A stretch of DNA of 31,929 bases from positions 1 through 31,929 of IMG/VR virus record IMGVR_UViG_3300035660_000054, one strand, 5' to 3'. The DNA is from a virus. The position numbers and the translations under genes are program-made. Below, one piece after another: positions 23,902-31,797 of the stretch; positions within the stretch are counted from its first letter, which is position 1; every line of letters begins with the position of its first letter. Below the pieces are notes generated by a model. It saw only the letters and a program-made list of their open reading frames with translations. It searched no databases and was not told the DNA's origin.

Positions 23902-25710
23902 ATGGCCGATGATGGAATGTTTGACCCGGGTATCGCCGATCTGACGACGCGGAACTCCGCTTCGCAGGGCAGCCCACTGTTCGACTTCCTCACGGCGTTC
24001 GCGCCAAGGAAGCTCAAGGACCTCTTCCGCCTGTGCGAGTACCTCTACTTCAACAGCGCGCAGATCTACGCGGCGCTCCAGAAGTTCTGCACGTACCCCG
24101 TCACGGACATCACCTACGAAACGCAGAATGAAGCGCTCAAGGAGTACTACGAGGACCTGCACAACAAGACGCTCAAGACCAAGCGCATCTTGATTCGAGC
24201 GGCTGTCGACAAGTTCGTCTACGGCAATGCGTTCTTCTCGATGTACGCACCGTTCGTACGCTTCTTGAAGTGCCCGCGCTGCTCTGTGCTGTCGAACATT
24301 CAACAAGTCACCTACAAGTTCAAGCTCAAGAAGCTCGCCTTCAACTACGTCTGCAAGGGCTGCAACACGCGCGTGGACGCGGGTGCGAAAGATGTCGTCG
24401 ACCGCAAGATCACGCGCAAGGACCGCATCTCGGTGATCCGCTGGGACTCGAAGCTGATGGACATCGACTACAACCCCATCACCGGACACAGCGAGTACTA
24501 CTACACGATCCCCAAGGAGATTAAGGAACGGTGCGCCAAGGGGAACAAGCACCTCATCGACACGATGCCGATGGAGTTCTTGCAGGCGATCCGCGAGGAC
24601 AAGATCTTCAAGTTCGCGGAGGGCCAGGTCTTCCACATGCGTATGGACGCGCCCGCGGGCATCGAGGCCCAATGGGGCTTCCCGCCACTCGCGTCGACGA
24701 TCAAGCTGTTCTTCTACGCGGCCGTCCTCCGCAAGGCGAACGAAGCGATCGCGCTCGACTACATCGTCCCGCTCCGCATCGTTTCGCCGAAGCAGTCGTC
24801 AGCGAACGCTGACCCGATGACGACGATCTCCCTGTCCAAGTGGACCTCGGAGATGAAGAGCAGCGTCAAGAAGTGGCGCCGCGACCCGCTCCACATCATG
24901 TGGTCGCCGGTGCCCGCAGAAGTCACGCACCTCGGCGGCCAAGCACGCGCTCTCATGACGCTTGGTGAAATCCAGGCGGCGGAAGACAACATCATCGCTG
25001 CGATGGGCCTGCCCAAGGAGTTCATCTACGGCGGCTTCTCAGCGATGGGCTCCGGCATCCAGCTTCGCGTCCTCGAGAACCAGCTCGTCCATCAGACAGG
25101 TGACCTCAACGACCTTCTTCAGTGGATCACGGACATGTCAGCCAAGCAGCTCGGACGCGGCACCGTGGTGGTCGCGCTCGCGCCGTTCCGTTTCATCGAT
25201 GACGTGCAGCAGAAAGCGCTGCTCCTGCAGCTCAACGGTGCGGACCCGACAACGGGCCCCTGGATCTCCAAGCGCACACTCGGCGAGGCCTTCGACGTCG
25301 ACCCCTCGGACGAGCGCAAGTGGCGCATGCAAGAGGCGCTGGACGATGCGCGCGTCGCACAAGACCTTCAAGTCGAGATGCAGAAGCGGCAGAACAACTT
25401 GGGGGCTCAGGCGCGTGCGCAAGCCCAACAAGGGCAGCAAGGGTTGGCCTACGATCAGCAGGCCGTGATCGCGCAAGCAGACCAGATGGTCCAGCAGATG
25501 ATGGGCCTCGACCCGGGGACACGCCAGTCACAGATGCACGCGCTCCAAACGGAAGACATGGTGATGTACGCCGTCGTCAAGGAACGCATGCACGACATGA
25601 CGACGCAGCAGAACCAACAGGCGGTGGCGGCAGCTCGTCAGGGCGGGGACCCGGCAGCTGCAGGTGGCGCACCGCCAAACGGGGTTCCCCCGGGCGCCGT
25701 TGGTCAGTAG
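23902..25710 (+). CDS. Portal protein
   Basis: A 602-aa protein starting at ATG 23902 behind GGGGTAAACC. It has features of phage portal proteins: an N-terminal region with repeated aromatic residues, a long helical section (LRKANEAIALDYIVPLRIVSP), a GEIQAAEDNIIAAMGLPKEF stretch typical of the crown/stem region, and a Gln/Ala-rich C-terminal tail likely exposed in the barrel. Residues 124-154 carry a zinc ribbon, CPRC (124-127) with CKGC (151-154). It forms the ring at one capsid vertex through which terminase pumps DNA. A TATCAT box sits at 23875-23880 in the 43-base divergent spacer. Confidence 0.88.
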   Translation: MADDGMFDPGIADLTTRNSASQGSPLFDFLTAFAPRKLKDLFRLCEYLYFNSAQIYAALQKFCTYPVTDITYETQNEALKEYYEDLHNKTLKTKRILIRAAVDKFVYGNAFFSMYAPFVRFLKCPRCSVLSNIQQVTYKFKLKKLAFNYVCKGCNTRVDAGAKDVVDRKITRKDRISVIRWDSKLMDIDYNPITGHSEYYYTIPKEIKERCAKGNKHLIDTMPMEFLQAIREDKIFKFAEGQVFHMRMDAPAGIEAQWGFPPLASTIKLFFYAAVLRKANEAIALDYIVPLRIVSPKQSSANADPMTTISLSKWTSEMKSSVKKWRRDPLHIMWSPVPAEVTHLGGQARALMTLGEIQAAEDNIIAAMGLPKEFIYGGFSAMGSGIQLRVLENQLVHQTGDLNDLLQWITDMSAKQLGRGTVVVALAPFRFIDDVQQKALLLQLNGADPTTGPWISKRTLGEAFDVDPSDERKWRMQEALDDARVAQDLQVEMQKRQNNLGAQARAQAQQGQQGLAYDQQAVIAQADQMVQQMMGLDPGTRQSQMHALQTEDMVMYAVVKERMHDMTTQQNQQAVAAARQGGDPAAAGGAPPNGVPPGAVGQ

Positions 25711-25718
25711 GATAAACC

Positions 25719-26102
25719 ATGCCGCAAGAGACAGAAGACTTCGCCGAAGTCATCGAGAAAGCCCAACGCGTCAGCAACGACCTGGGTAACCTGTTCAGTG
25801 CACAGAACGGACCGGGGCGCGTTGCGTTCGAGCCCCGCGGCAATCGCGCCGGTCCTGACATGGACTACGAGGCGCACTCCGAGGTCTTCGCTCTTCCCGC
25901 CGATCGTGACAGCTACGAAGATGTCATGAACCAGGTGCTGCGAGGCGAGGCCATCATGCGCTACGAAGATCGGACCTTCTCGAAGGAGGGGGACTTCCTC
26001 GTCGCGCTCGTGTACCTGACGCCTCGCGCGCGCCCGGCGCCTGCGAACAACCAGGACGCAGGAGACGCAGAGCCTGTGGAACGACCGCGACGGCTGCCCT
26101 AA
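25719..26102 (+). CDS. Unknown phage protein (127 aa)
   Basis: ATG 25719 follows AGGATAAACC and lies 8 bases after the portal stop. The product starts MPQETEDFAEVIEKAQRVSN; it is acidic, helical at the N-terminus, and ends in a Pro/Arg-rich tail. It is followed by the RNA polymerase gene. No family is recognised; a small structural or portal-associated protein is possible. Confidence 0.72.
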   Translation: MPQETEDFAEVIEKAQRVSNDLGNLFSAQNGPGRVAFEPRGNRAGPDMDYEAHSEVFALPADRDSYEDVMNQVLRGEAIMRYEDRTFSKEGDFLVALVYLTPRARPAPANNQDAGDAEPVERPRRLP

Positions 26103-26119
26103 CGGAGTCTTGTACCAAA

Positions 26120-29100
26120 ATGCTGCCGAATCTACGACCCATCCTCGAGGACGCTGAAACGCGTCGGGACATGATTCGGAAAAAGGCCGTCGAAGGCCTC
26201 GAACAATCGTTCCCGCTCAAGGCGGGCAAGCACACACTCGAGCTGTCCAACGTCCGAGTGGACCCGCAGGACTACTCGTCCAAGGACCAGAAGCGTGCCG
26301 TGCTCGAAGGCAAGACCTTGTCCGAGCGCGTGCGCGGCGACCTCACCGTCAAAGATGCTGCTGGTGCCGTCGTCGATCACGCGAAGAACTTCATGTTGAT
26401 GCAGCTGCCCTACTTCACACCGCGCCACACCTTCATTGTGGACGGCACGGAGTACTCCGTCGCGAACCAGCTACGCCAGAAGCCTGGCGTGTACATCCGC
26501 CGGCGTGGCAACGAAGAACTCGAGTCGACGTTCAACCTTTCGAAAGGTGCGAATTTCCGCGTGTCGATGGACGCCGAAAAGGGCCTCCTCTACATGCAAC
26601 CGTCGCACACGACGTCGAAGATCCCTCTGCACCCCGTGCTCCGTGCGTTGGGCATGCCCCAACAAGACATCGCGCAACACTGGGGCCCGGAGATTGCGGG
26701 CATGAACCGCGACGCGTGGAAGAACCCGGACAAGCACGTCAGCAAGCTCTACGAAACGCTCGTGCACCCTTCGAAGCAGACCGCGACGACGCCCGAGGAG
26801 AAGGCGCGCGTGCTGCGCGAGTACTTCGACAACACAGCGATGGACCCTGAAGTCACCGCACACACCCTCGGCTATCCGTACGAGAAGGCGTCGCCCGCAG
26901 CGATCCTCGCCGCGTCGAAGAAACTGCTCGACGTCCACAAGGCGGCAGCGGATGTCGATGACCGTGACTCGCTCGCGTTCAAGACGTTCCACTCGGTCGA
27001 CGACTTCGTCAAGGAACGCATCGGACTCGAAGCGCGCGCGATGCGCAACAAGCTCGGGTGGAAGCTCGATGCGGCGCATGGGGACCTGAAGAAGGCGTTG
27101 CCGTCGGGGCCATTCACACGGTCCATGCAGGGCCTCCTGGTCGGGTCGTCGCTCTCCGCGGTGCCGATGCAGATCAATCCGATGGAGCTTCTCGACGAAG
27201 CGTCACGCGTCACGATGCTCGGTGAGGGCGCGATTGCATCCGAACGCGCCATTCCGCTCGAGGCCCGTGACGTTCATCCGACGCACTTCGGAATCCTCGA
27301 TCCTGCTCGTACGCCCGAAAGCTTCAAGGTCGGAGTCGACTTGCGCGCCACCATCGGTGCAAAGCGTGACGACAAGGGCAACCTCTACGCACCCGTGCGG
27401 GACGCAAAGACCGGGGTCGCGACCTACCTCAAGGCTAGCGACCTCGCCAAATCGGTGATCGCGTTTCCAGGTGAACACCTGGGTGCAGGCAAGATCGTCG
27501 ACGCGATGGCGCACGGTGTCGTATCGCGCGTGACGTCGGACAAGGTGACTCACCAACTCGAGCACGTTGCGGATCAGTATGGCCCGACATCGAACCTCCT
27601 GCCGCTGGTCTACGGCATCCAGGCGAACCGTGTGCTCATGGCCAGCAAGCACCAGGGACAAGCGCTGCCGTTGACGCATCGTGAGGCGCCGCTCGTCCAG
27701 GTTGCATCGTGGAAGCCAGGGACGTCGGTCGAACGGGAGATGGTCAAGCTGATCGTCCCGACCGCACGACAGGCCGGCACGATCACGAAGATCGATGACG
27801 ACTGGATCCACATCACGCCGCACACCGAGAAACACTCGAGCGCCCCCGACGGCTACACACTGTCGCGCTACGTGGACACTAAAGAAGGGGACACCGCACA
27901 CAACGTGATCGATCTTCACCACGAAGGTAAAAACGTTGCGTGGCTCGCGTCCCATCCAGGGACCGACGGTGACTACACTTGGGTCAAGAGCATGTACGTG
28001 GATCCTGCCCACCGCGGCAAGGGCCTCTCGCGCGTGCTACTGCAAAACGTCATCGACGATCACCCGAACGCCGAGCTGCGCCTGCGTGCGCGTCCATTCC
28101 GCGATCACCCGACCCCCGTCGACGCGCTCAAGAAACTCTACGGCGAGTTCGGCTTCAAAACGTACGACGACGAGAACCGCATGGTACGGCCGGCGAGTGC
28201 GAAACACGCGTCGGTCCTCGAGGGCACCAAGCTCCACTACGACACTGACTTCCCGCTCGCCGCCAAGACCATGCTCCACAACACGCTGACCGTGAAGGTC
28301 GGCGATCGAGTCGAGAAGGGGCAGCTGCTCGCAAGCAGCAACTTCACCAAGGACGGAACGCTCGCGCTCGGCACCAACCTGCGTGTGGCGTACATGCCGT
28401 ACCGCGGCCTCAACACCAACGACGGCATCGTCGTCTCGCAAGGTGCGGCGGACAAGCTGACCAGCGAGCACATGTACCAACACACGCTTTCGCGTGACGG
28501 TGATGCGCAGATCGATCGTGAAAAGCACCGTACGTACTTCGGCAGCCGGTACAGCAAAGACCAGTACGACAAACTGGATGAGAAGGGCGTCGTCAAGCCT
28601 GGCATGACGCTGTACAAGGGTGACCCTGTCGCAGTGGGCATTCGGGAGAACAAGGTCACGGGAGATGCGCTCTTACTCGGCAAGCTCTCCAAGTCGCTCA
28701 TCAAACCCTATGAAGAGGTGATCGAAACTTGGAACCACGATCAGCCAGGGACAGTCGTCGACGTCGCCAATACACCTAGCCATGTCGCGGCGTCGATCCG
28801 TACCCAAGAGAGGCTGCAGATCGGTGACAAGCTGTCGAACCGCTTTGGCAACAAAGGCGTCATCGCGAAGATCATCCCCGACCACCAGATGATCCAGGAC
28901 GAACACGGTCGCCCTGTCGACCTGCTGTTCACGTCGGCGGGAATCGTGTCGCGCATCAACCCGGCGCAGGTCATCGAGACAGCGCTCGGGAAGGTCGCCG
29001 AGAAGACAGGCAAGCCGATCGTCATCCCTCAGTACACGCCAGGCCGGGACAACGTCGCCTACGCTAAGGGGTTGCTCAAGGAGCACGGCCTGTCCGACAA

Positions 29101-30862
29101 AGAGACCGTCCTCGATCCGGTCACAGGCAAGAAGATCCCTGACGTGTTGGTTGGCAAGAGCTACATCTTGAAGCTCTTCAAGACCACCGACTCCAACTGG
29201 GCCGCGCATGGCGCCGAACGTTACGACTACAACCAACAGCCATCGCGCGGAGGCGACGAAGGCGCGAAGGGTATTGGTAAGATGGAATTCGACGGGCTCG
29301 TCGCGCACAACGCGCGCAACGTGCTGCGGGAAGCCGCGTCGATCAAGAGTCAGCGCAACGACGAGTTCTGGCGTGCAGTGCAACTTGGTCTACCGACACC
29401 TTCACCCAAGACACCGTTCGCGTACGACAAGCTGCAGAGCATGCTCACGGGCGCCGGCGTCAAGGTGACGAAGACGGGCTCGCGCTTGGCCCTCGGCCCA
29501 CTCACCGACAAAGACGTCATGTCGATGTCGTCTGGGGCACTCAAGGACCCGAGCAAGCTCATCCGCGCGAAGGACCTGCGTCCTGAGACGCACGGCCTGT
29601 TCGACCCAGGGATCACGGGCGGCATGGCGGGTACGAAGTGGTCCCACGTCGAGCTGCACGAACCGATCGTCAACCCCGTGTTTGAGGAACCTGTACGCCG
29701 CCTACTTGGTTTCACCCAGAAGGAATTCACGGACAACGTGGGCAAGGGCGGCCTTTGGTTCAAAGACGCGCTCGGCAAGATCAACATCGATGACAAGCTG
29801 AAGGACCTGGTCGCACGTTCGAAGAAAGCGCGAGGCCCCGAGCTGGACGGTGTGGTGAAGCAGATCAAGTACCTCGAGGCATTGAAGGACCGTGACCTCA
29901 AGCCTCAGGACGCGTACGTCATCTCGAAGGTGCCCGTGACACCTCCGGTGATTCGTCCCATCCTGCCCCTCAAGGATGGACGTCTCCAAGTCTCCGACGC
30001 GAACCTTCTCTACAAGGACGCGTTCCTCGCGAACGACCAGCTCAGGAAGTCGGCGAAGGACCTGCCATCGTCCGAGCTTCCTGCTCCTCGACAGCACCTC
30101 TACGATGCGGTGAGCGCGCTCTACGGCGTCGGTGAGCCCGTCAGCCCCAGCGCGGAGAAGCGCGGCGCGAAGGGCTACCTCGCGGCCATCACGGGCACAC
30201 GCCCAGGCAGTGGCTTCTTCCAGTCCAAACTGATGAAGCGACAACAGGACGTGAGCGGACGCGCGACAATCGCGCCAGACCCTACGTTGTCGATGGATGA
30301 GATCGGCATGCCAGAAGGCATGCTCTGGGGCATGTACAGCAAGTTCGTCATTGGGCGACTTGTGAAACGCGGCTACTCAGCCACCGACGCACAGAAGATG
30401 GTGGATGACCGTGTACCTACTGCACGTGAAGAGCTGATCAACGAATCACGTGAACGCCCTGTATTCGTCAACCGTGCTCCGTCTCTACATCGATTCAACA
30501 TCGTGGGGGCTTACCCCAAGATTATCGAGGGCAAGACCATCCGTTTGAACCCGTTCGCCGAGAAAGGTATGAACGCAGACTACGATGGTGACGCCATGCA
30601 AATCCATGCGCCGGTCACACCTGGCGGGGTCGAAGACGTCAAGAAGATGACGCTCTCGCACCTGATCTTTGCCGACAAGCGTCCTGGCGTCTTGAACATC
30701 GCGCCGGACATGGAAGGCATCCTCGGTCTCCACCGTGCGACGCAGGCACCCAGTGGCGCGAAGACCAAACACTTCGAGTCGCAAGAGGAGGCGATGGCGG
30801 CCTACCACCAAGGGGCCATCAGCCTCAACGATCCCATCGAAATCAAAGGGAAGCGCCTATAA
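26120..30862 (+). CDS. RNA polymerase beta subunit fused to N-terminal half of beta', with embedded GNAT domain
   Basis: A 1580-aa chain. The beta part (about 1-1100) shows FTPRHTFIVDGTEYSVANQL, RDVHPTHFG after the rifampicin region, LRVAYMPYRGLNTNDGIVVS, and GDKLSNRFGNKGVIAKI, the active-site lysine segment. The beta' part begins near residue 1128 (LTDKDVMSMSSGALKDPSKL) and contains PVTPPVIRPILPL, FVNRAPSLHRFNIVGAYP and NADYDGDAM with catalytic D1487, D1489 and D1491. It stops at residue 1580, about 90 residues later, so the trigger loop and C-terminal half are absent; they probably resume at 31798. The N-terminal beta' zinc module is missing. Residues about 570-695 are a GNAT-like insert. 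It would transcribe DNA with a sigma or phage-specific factor. Confidence 0.93.
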   Translation: MLPNLRPILEDAETRRDMIRKKAVEGLEQSFPLKAGKHTLELSNVRVDPQDYSSKDQKRAVLEGKTLSERVRGDLTVKDAAGAVVDHAKNFMLMQLPYFTPRHTFIVDGTEYSVANQLRQKPGVYIRRRGNEELESTFNLSKGANFRVSMDAEKGLLYMQPSHTTSKIPLHPVLRALGMPQQDIAQHWGPEIAGMNRDAWKNPDKHVSKLYETLVHPSKQTATTPEEKARVLREYFDNTAMDPEVTAHTLGYPYEKASPAAILAASKKLLDVHKAAADVDDRDSLAFKTFHSVDDFVKERIGLEARAMRNKLGWKLDAAHGDLKKALPSGPFTRSMQGLLVGSSLSAVPMQINPMELLDEASRVTMLGEGAIASERAIPLEARDVHPTHFGILDPARTPESFKVGVDLRATIGAKRDDKGNLYAPVRDAKTGVATYLKASDLAKSVIAFPGEHLGAGKIVDAMAHGVVSRVTSDKVTHQLEHVADQYGPTSNLLPLVYGIQANRVLMASKHQGQALPLTHREAPLVQVASWKPGTSVEREMVKLIVPTARQAGTITKIDDDWIHITPHTEKHSSAPDGYTLSRYVDTKEGDTAHNVIDLHHEGKNVAWLASHPGTDGDYTWVKSMYVDPAHRGKGLSRVLLQNVIDDHPNAELRLRARPFRDHPTPVDALKKLYGEFGFKTYDDENRMVRPASAKHASVLEGTKLHYDTDFPLAAKTMLHNTLTVKVGDRVEKGQLLASSNFTKDGTLALGTNLRVAYMPYRGLNTNDGIVVSQGAADKLTSEHMYQHTLSRDGDAQIDREKHRTYFGSRYSKDQYDKLDEKGVVKPGMTLYKGDPVAVGIRENKVTGDALLLGKLSKSLIKPYEEVIETWNHDQPGTVVDVANTPSHVAASIRTQERLQIGDKLSNRFGNKGVIAKIIPDHQMIQDEHGRPVDLLFTSAGIVSRINPAQVIETALGKVAEKTGKPIVIPQYTPGRDNVAYAKGLLKEHGLSDKETVLDPVTGKKIPDVLVGKSYILKLFKTTDSNWAAHGAERYDYNQQPSRGGDEGAKGIGKMEFDGLVAHNARNVLREAASIKSQRNDEFWRAVQLGLPTPSPKTPFAYDKLQSMLTGAGVKVTKTGSRLALGPLTDKDVMSMSSGALKDPSKLIRAKDLRPETHGLFDPGITGGMAGTKWSHVELHEPIVNPVFEEPVRRLLGFTQKEFTDNVGKGGLWFKDALGKINIDDKLKDLVARSKKARGPELDGVVKQIKYLEALKDRDLKPQDAYVISKVPVTPPVIRPILPLKDGRLQVSDANLLYKDAFLANDQLRKSAKDLPSSELPAPRQHLYDAVSALYGVGEPVSPSAEKRGAKGYLAAITGTRPGSGFFQSKLMKRQQDVSGRATIAPDPTLSMDEIGMPEGMLWGMYSKFVIGRLVKRGYSATDAQKMVDDRVPTAREELINESRERPVFVNRAPSLHRFNIVGAYPKIIEGKTIRLNPFAEKGMNADYDGDAMQIHAPVTPGGVEDVKKMTLSHLIFADKRPGVLNIAPDMEGILGLHRATQAPSGAKTKHFESQEEAMAAYHQGAISLNDPIEIKGKRL
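27829..28207 (+). other. GNAT-like domain inserted in the beta sequence, flanked by 7-base direct repeat
   Basis: Codons about 570-696 encode a fold with VKSMYVDPAHRGKGLSRVLL: the RGKG at 632-635 is the acetyl-CoA motif A of GNAT acetyltransferases, followed by LKKLYGEFGFK, the usual final strand. It interrupts beta between DDWIHITPH and the conserved TDFPLAAKTMLHN segment. GAAACAC occurs at 27829-27835 and again at 28201-28207, exactly 372 bases (124 codons) apart and in frame. Confidence 0.8.
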
Positions 30863-30863
30863 T
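30858..30863 (+). promoter_or_regulatory. Candidate -10 element (CCTATAAT) for the 30874 gene
   Basis: TATAAT within CCTATAAT overlaps the stop codon of the polymerase gene and lies 10 bases before ATG 30874. The gene has no clear ribosome binding site. The same octamer stands before the 2765 gene. If used, the transcript would have a leader of about 4 bases. Inferred only. Confidence 0.4.
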
Positions 30864-30873
30864 ACCTGTCGGT

Positions 30874-31335
30874 ATGCCTTTCAAGTCTGAGGCCCAGCGC
30901 AGGTATCTCTTCGCGAAAGAACCTGAGGTCGCGAAGGAATTCGCGAAGGCGACGCCCAAAGGCAAGAAGCTCCCCGAGCACGTCAAGAAGTCGCACGTGC
31001 GCGGCATCGCCGACGCCCTCGAGCGCTTCGGCTTCAAGCAGGCTGCTGAGGAGCTGCGCTTGAAGATCCCGACGCGAACCTTCCACGGGCTCGACGCCGC
31101 ACACAAGCCGAACGCCGACCGCAGCACGAAGAAGGCGGACGAAGCGAACACCGCGGACACGTTGGCTCAGATGCTCGAACAGATCGATGCATCCGCGTCG
31201 CCCGACGCTCAGCTCGCCGCGAAGGACCCGCTCGATCGCTCCACGTCATGGGGCTCACCGTCGAACCTTGCCGCCGGCGACACTGCGGGCCGGCTCAGTG
31301 ATATGGGACAGAACACTGCCTTCGGAGGCGTCTGA
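30874..31335 (+). CDS. Small phage protein, MPFKSEAQRR type (153 aa)
   Basis: Starts MPFKSEAQRRYLFAKEPEVA, a widespread phage-protein N-terminus, and continues with a TPKGKKLPEHVKK segment. It then has ADALERFGFKQAAEELRLK, and a Ser/Ala/Asp-rich tail. It is basic at the N-terminus and acidic later. Function unknown. It is the first of two genes lying between the two polymerase pieces; its TGA overlaps the next ATG (TGATG). No motif suggests it acts on DNA. Confidence 0.78.
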   Translation: MPFKSEAQRRYLFAKEPEVAKEFAKATPKGKKLPEHVKKSHVRGIADALERFGFKQAAEELRLKIPTRTFHGLDAAHKPNADRSTKKADEANTADTLAQMLEQIDASASPDAQLAAKDPLDRSTSWGSPSNLAAGDTAGRLSDMGQNTAFGGV

Positions 31336-31790
31336 TGCTCGAGCAATACGTGAACCAGGGACGTGTCGATGCGTTGACGCGCTTCAAGATCGCAGCGCCA
31401 CCCACCGTAATCCCGGTGCCTCCGTTGCACGTCCCGTCTCCGCTGCCCGCTGCAGCTGCCGCAGCGGGACCTGGATTCCTGTCCAAAGCCAAAGACTTCG
31501 GCGCAGGCCAGTGGGGTGCGATGAAGGACCTCGCGGCAAACGTGCGCGGCGGCATGGGCGGCAAGATGAACCCGGGCGTCATCACAGGGGACGTTCCTGC
31601 AGGCAGCATGGACATGGCGCGTGCATCACAGCGCGGTGCTGCAGTCGGCAATCTGAAGACCCTTGCACCAACGCTGCTCGCGGGTGGCGGTCTCTACATG
31701 CTGCACCGGCACAACGAAGCGAAGAAAGAGGAAGAGGCTCGACGACACGCGATGATGAACCAAGGAATGCCGATGCAGGGCGGATACTGA
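31335..31790 (+). CDS. Unknown small phage protein, Ala/Pro-rich (151 aa)
   Basis: ATG 31335 overlaps the stop of the previous gene. The product starts MLEQYVNQGRVDALTRFKIA, has a Pro/Ala-rich stretch to residue 50, a Gly-rich middle, then a hydrophobic run APTLLAGGGLYML that may be a membrane segment, and a charged tail. The ALTRF motif near its N-terminus resembles ALERF in the preceding protein. No family is recognised. Confidence 0.72.
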   Translation: MLEQYVNQGRVDALTRFKIAAPPTVIPVPPLHVPSPLPAAAAAAGPGFLSKAKDFGAGQWGAMKDLAANVRGGMGGKMNPGVITGDVPAGSMDMARASQRGAAVGNLKTLAPTLLAGGGLYMLHRHNEAKKEEEARRHAMMNQGMPMQGGY

Positions 31791-31797
31791 CGTTCCA

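Noticed and set aside
30863-31797. Group I intron or sequencing frameshift as the cause of the beta' split
   Set aside because: The gap holds two well-formed genes joined by TGATG, with no intron-like structure noticed and no nuclease. The first chain ends cleanly and the second begins with its own ATG.
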